A program made the translations under genes and the position numbers. 26,151 nucleotides of DNA from Bacteroidales bacterium UBA4070 (lineage in GTDB: Bacteria > Bacteroidota > Bacteroidia > Bacteroidales > VadinHA17), in NCBI GenBank assembly GCA_002383485.1, contig DFYY01000030.1, positions 163 to 26,313 of the forward strand, read 5' to 3'. The notes under the pieces were generated by a model. It was not told where the DNA came from. It did not search any database and saw nothing but the letters and a program-made list of their open reading frames with translations. Positions 24,631 through 26,151 of the stretch are shown here, one piece after another (the stretch's first letter is position 1; the number at the start of each line of letters is the position of its first letter).

Positions 24631-26031
24631 ATGAAAGAACTTCTGCGGAACAAGTATTTCAAATTCGGAGTGGCAGGTGTGCTGTTCCTGTTGTGGGTCA
24701 TATGGGTCGGCAATTACTGGCTGCTGCTCGGACTGGCTGTAGTCTTCGATATTTATGTAAGCAAAAAAGTCAATTGGGCGTTCTGGAAAAAGCGCAACGG
24801 CAAAAACAGCACTGTGATTGAATGGCTTGATGCTCTCATCTTCGCCGTGATTGCAGTAACCCTTATCAATATCTTTCTCTTCCAGAACTACCGCATACCA
24901 ACTCCCTCGATGGAGAAGACCCTGCTGGTAGGCGATCATCTGGCAGTCAGCAAGGTGGCTTACGGTCCCCGGATGCCAAACACCCCGCTCGCCTTCCCCT
25001 TTACCCAGCATACCCTTCCGTTTACCGGCGGGAAAGGCAAGTCATGGTCCGATCTTGTACACTGGGACTATAAGAGACTTAAGGGATTCGGGCATGTAAA
25101 GAACGATGACATCGTAGTCTTCAACTTCCCGGCAGGGGATACTGTCTGTCTTGAGCAGCAGGCGGTCAGTTACTACGATATCATGCGTGACCGGATTGAG
25201 ATGCTCTCCAGGGAGGATATCAGGCTGGGCAAGTCTCTCAGAAGCAAGGATGAGTATTATGCACAGGCCAGACAGATGGTATGGGATGAATATACAGTAA
25301 TATACAGACCTGTTGACCGTCGTGACAATTACGTAAAACGATGTGTGGGCATACCGGGTGACTCGGTGAGGATAACAGGAGGAAAGCTCTTCGTCAACGG
25401 AGCAGAAGCCAAAGTACACGATACCCAGCAGACATCCTACTACGTGCGTACAAACGGAACCCGTATCAACCCCAAGGCCTTCGAAAGGATGGGAGTGTCA
25501 AAATCTGACCAGTCAATCATGCTGTCCGGAACGGTCTACAGGTTGCCTCTGACCGCTGAGAATGCGCAGCTGATAGGGGGCTTTGCAAATGTGACAGGGA
25601 TCGAGGCCGACTACCGCAGGCCTGGAGAGTACATCTCCGGAGTCTTCCCGCATGATCCGCAGTACCGATGGAACGAGGACCACTTCGGGCCGCTCTGGAT
25701 ACCGAAAAAGGGAACGACGGTAAAGCTTGACCTGACCAATATAAGCCTGTACACATCAATCATTGATATCTACGAGGAGAACGACCTGGAGGTCCGTGAT
25801 TCAGTCATCTATATCAATGGCTCGCCCGCTGACAGCTATACATTCAAGATGGATTACTACTGGATGATGGGTGATAACCGGCATGATTCAGCTGACTCAC
25901 GCTTCTGGGGATTTGTTCCCGAGGATCATATAGTCGGCCGCCCGGTACGGGTATGGCTTTCCATTGACAAGGAGGCCCAGGGTATAAAGAAGATAAGGTT
26001 CAACAGGTTCTTCAAGGCAGCCAAGAGATAA
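24631..26031 (+). CDS. lepB: Signal peptidase I
   Basis: The protein has 466 residues with three N-terminal membrane stretches (~12-28, 29-44, 66-85). The S26 catalytic Ser93 is in NYRIPTPSMEKTLLVGD and the general base Lys236 in DNYVKRCVGIPGDSVRI. Box D/E follows near the C-terminus (YYWMMGDNRHDSADSRFWGF, then VPEDHIVG). It is longer than the ~320 residues of E. coli LepB because of an insertion of ~100 residues between the catalytic Ser and Lys boxes (~110-225) and another after the base (~260-400); this is usual in Bacteroidales. It cleaves signal peptides of exported preproteins at the inner membrane. It has its own promoter element. An extragenic palindrome begins at its stop codon. Confidence 0.95.
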   Translation: MKELLRNKYFKFGVAGVLFLLWVIWVGNYWLLLGLAVVFDIYVSKKVNWAFWKKRNGKNSTVIEWLDALIFAVIAVTLINIFLFQNYRIPTPSMEKTLLVGDHLAVSKVAYGPRMPNTPLAFPFTQHTLPFTGGKGKSWSDLVHWDYKRLKGFGHVKNDDIVVFNFPAGDTVCLEQQAVSYYDIMRDRIEMLSREDIRLGKSLRSKDEYYAQARQMVWDEYTVIYRPVDRRDNYVKRCVGIPGDSVRITGGKLFVNGAEAKVHDTQQTSYYVRTNGTRINPKAFERMGVSKSDQSIMLSGTVYRLPLTAENAQLIGGFANVTGIEADYRRPGEYISGVFPHDPQYRWNEDHFGPLWIPKKGTTVKLDLTNISLYTSIIDIYEENDLEVRDSVIYINGSPADSYTFKMDYYWMMGDNRHDSADSRFWGFVPEDHIVGRPVRVWLSIDKEAQGIKKIRFNRFFKAAKR

Positions 26032-26097
26032 TTTGCGATGTGCGATTTGCGAGTTCCGATTTAATTCGCACATCGCAATAATTCGCAAATCGCAAAT
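26031..26097. repeat. Extragenic palindrome of TTGCGA units
   Basis: A 67-nt imperfect palindrome. It opens ATTTGCGATGTGCGATTTGC and closes AATTCGCAAATCGCAAAT, with an internal TTCGCACATCGCAA that complements the opening unit. It starts at the last base of the lepB stop and ends just before the terminator. It resembles REP/MITE-like TTGCGA repeats scattered in Bacteroidales genomes. Confidence 0.8.
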
Positions 26098-26126
26098 AAA
26101 AAAGCGGGTCTTGCCCGCTTTTTTTT
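26098..26126 (+). terminator. lepB terminator
   Basis: GCGGG (26104-26108) and CCCGC (26114-26118) flank loop TCTTG, with an A-run on the left and eight Ts on the right. This is a classic intrinsic terminator that could act on both strands. The second group II intron starts 3 nt after the T-run. Confidence 0.9.
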
Positions 26127-26128
26127 AT

Positions 26129-26151
26129 GTGCGCCCGGCATGGGCGATAAC
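26129..26151 (+). mobile_element. 5' end of a second group II intron (continues past window)
   Basis: From 26129 the sequence reads GTGCGCCCGGCATGGGCGAT and continues AAC to the window end. It differs at one base from the intron start at 6851 and fits the GTGYG group II 5' rule. It begins directly after the lepB terminator T-run (TTTTTTAT then GTGCG), the target type of class C introns. Only 23 nt are visible, so whether this copy is intact cannot be judged. Confidence 0.75.

Overview
The window looks like a chromosomal segment of a Bacteroidota member, most likely from the Bacteroidales/Marinilabiliales side. The reasons are: several start sites preceded by the Bacteroidota promoter element TAnnTTTG rather than a strong Shine-Dalgarno; a BACON-type domain start; a DUF4372-type IS4 transposase; an EPSDGHFERF-type anti-sigma N-terminus; and a long Bacteroidales-style signal peptidase I. 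No rRNA, tRNA or CRISPR array was seen.

Left part (1-6.6 kb), visibly more AT-rich: the N-terminal 233 codons of a secreted protein entering a BACON-like domain (minus strand, runs off the window); a full-length but frameshifted IS4-family element; two tandem secreted paralogs sharing an N-terminal domain that ends in MIIYENGTREVF; and a two-component pair in which a LytS/YehU-type kinase with a large FG-GAP-like sensor overlaps a NarL-type regulator by 8 nt.

Boundary (6.6-7.4 kb): a terminator hairpin followed directly by an internally deleted group II intron. It keeps the 5' end, the C-terminal tail of the maturase ORF, and recognisable domains V and VI. The right edge of the window (from 26129) shows the first 23 nt of a second, near-identical intron, inserted right after the terminator that follows lepB. 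Both have the same orientation and the same kind of target, as in class C (terminator-targeting) introns.

Right part (7.4-26 kb), more GC-rich and mostly housekeeping or envelope genes: a carboxypeptidase Q-like M28 peptidase (-); mutS2 (+); an unusual fusion of two Moco-binding-like domains with an isoaspartyl peptidase/asparaginase (+); an ECF sigma / anti-sigma / DUF4097 operon (-); a lipoprotein M28-PDZ peptidase followed by a membrane protein (-); ornithine aminotransferase rocD and trmD (-); a YegP-like DUF1508 protein (+); a lipoprotein YtcJ-like amidohydrolase (-) divergent from a spinster-like MFS transporter (+); and lepB (+), followed by an extragenic palindrome, a terminator and the second intron.

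Most interesting: the two-domain + Ntn-hydrolase fusion, the paired terminator-inserted introns (one collapsed to about 450 nt with its catalytic core retained), the mixed-class two-component pair, and the unexplained paralog pair at 2.1-3.7 kb.
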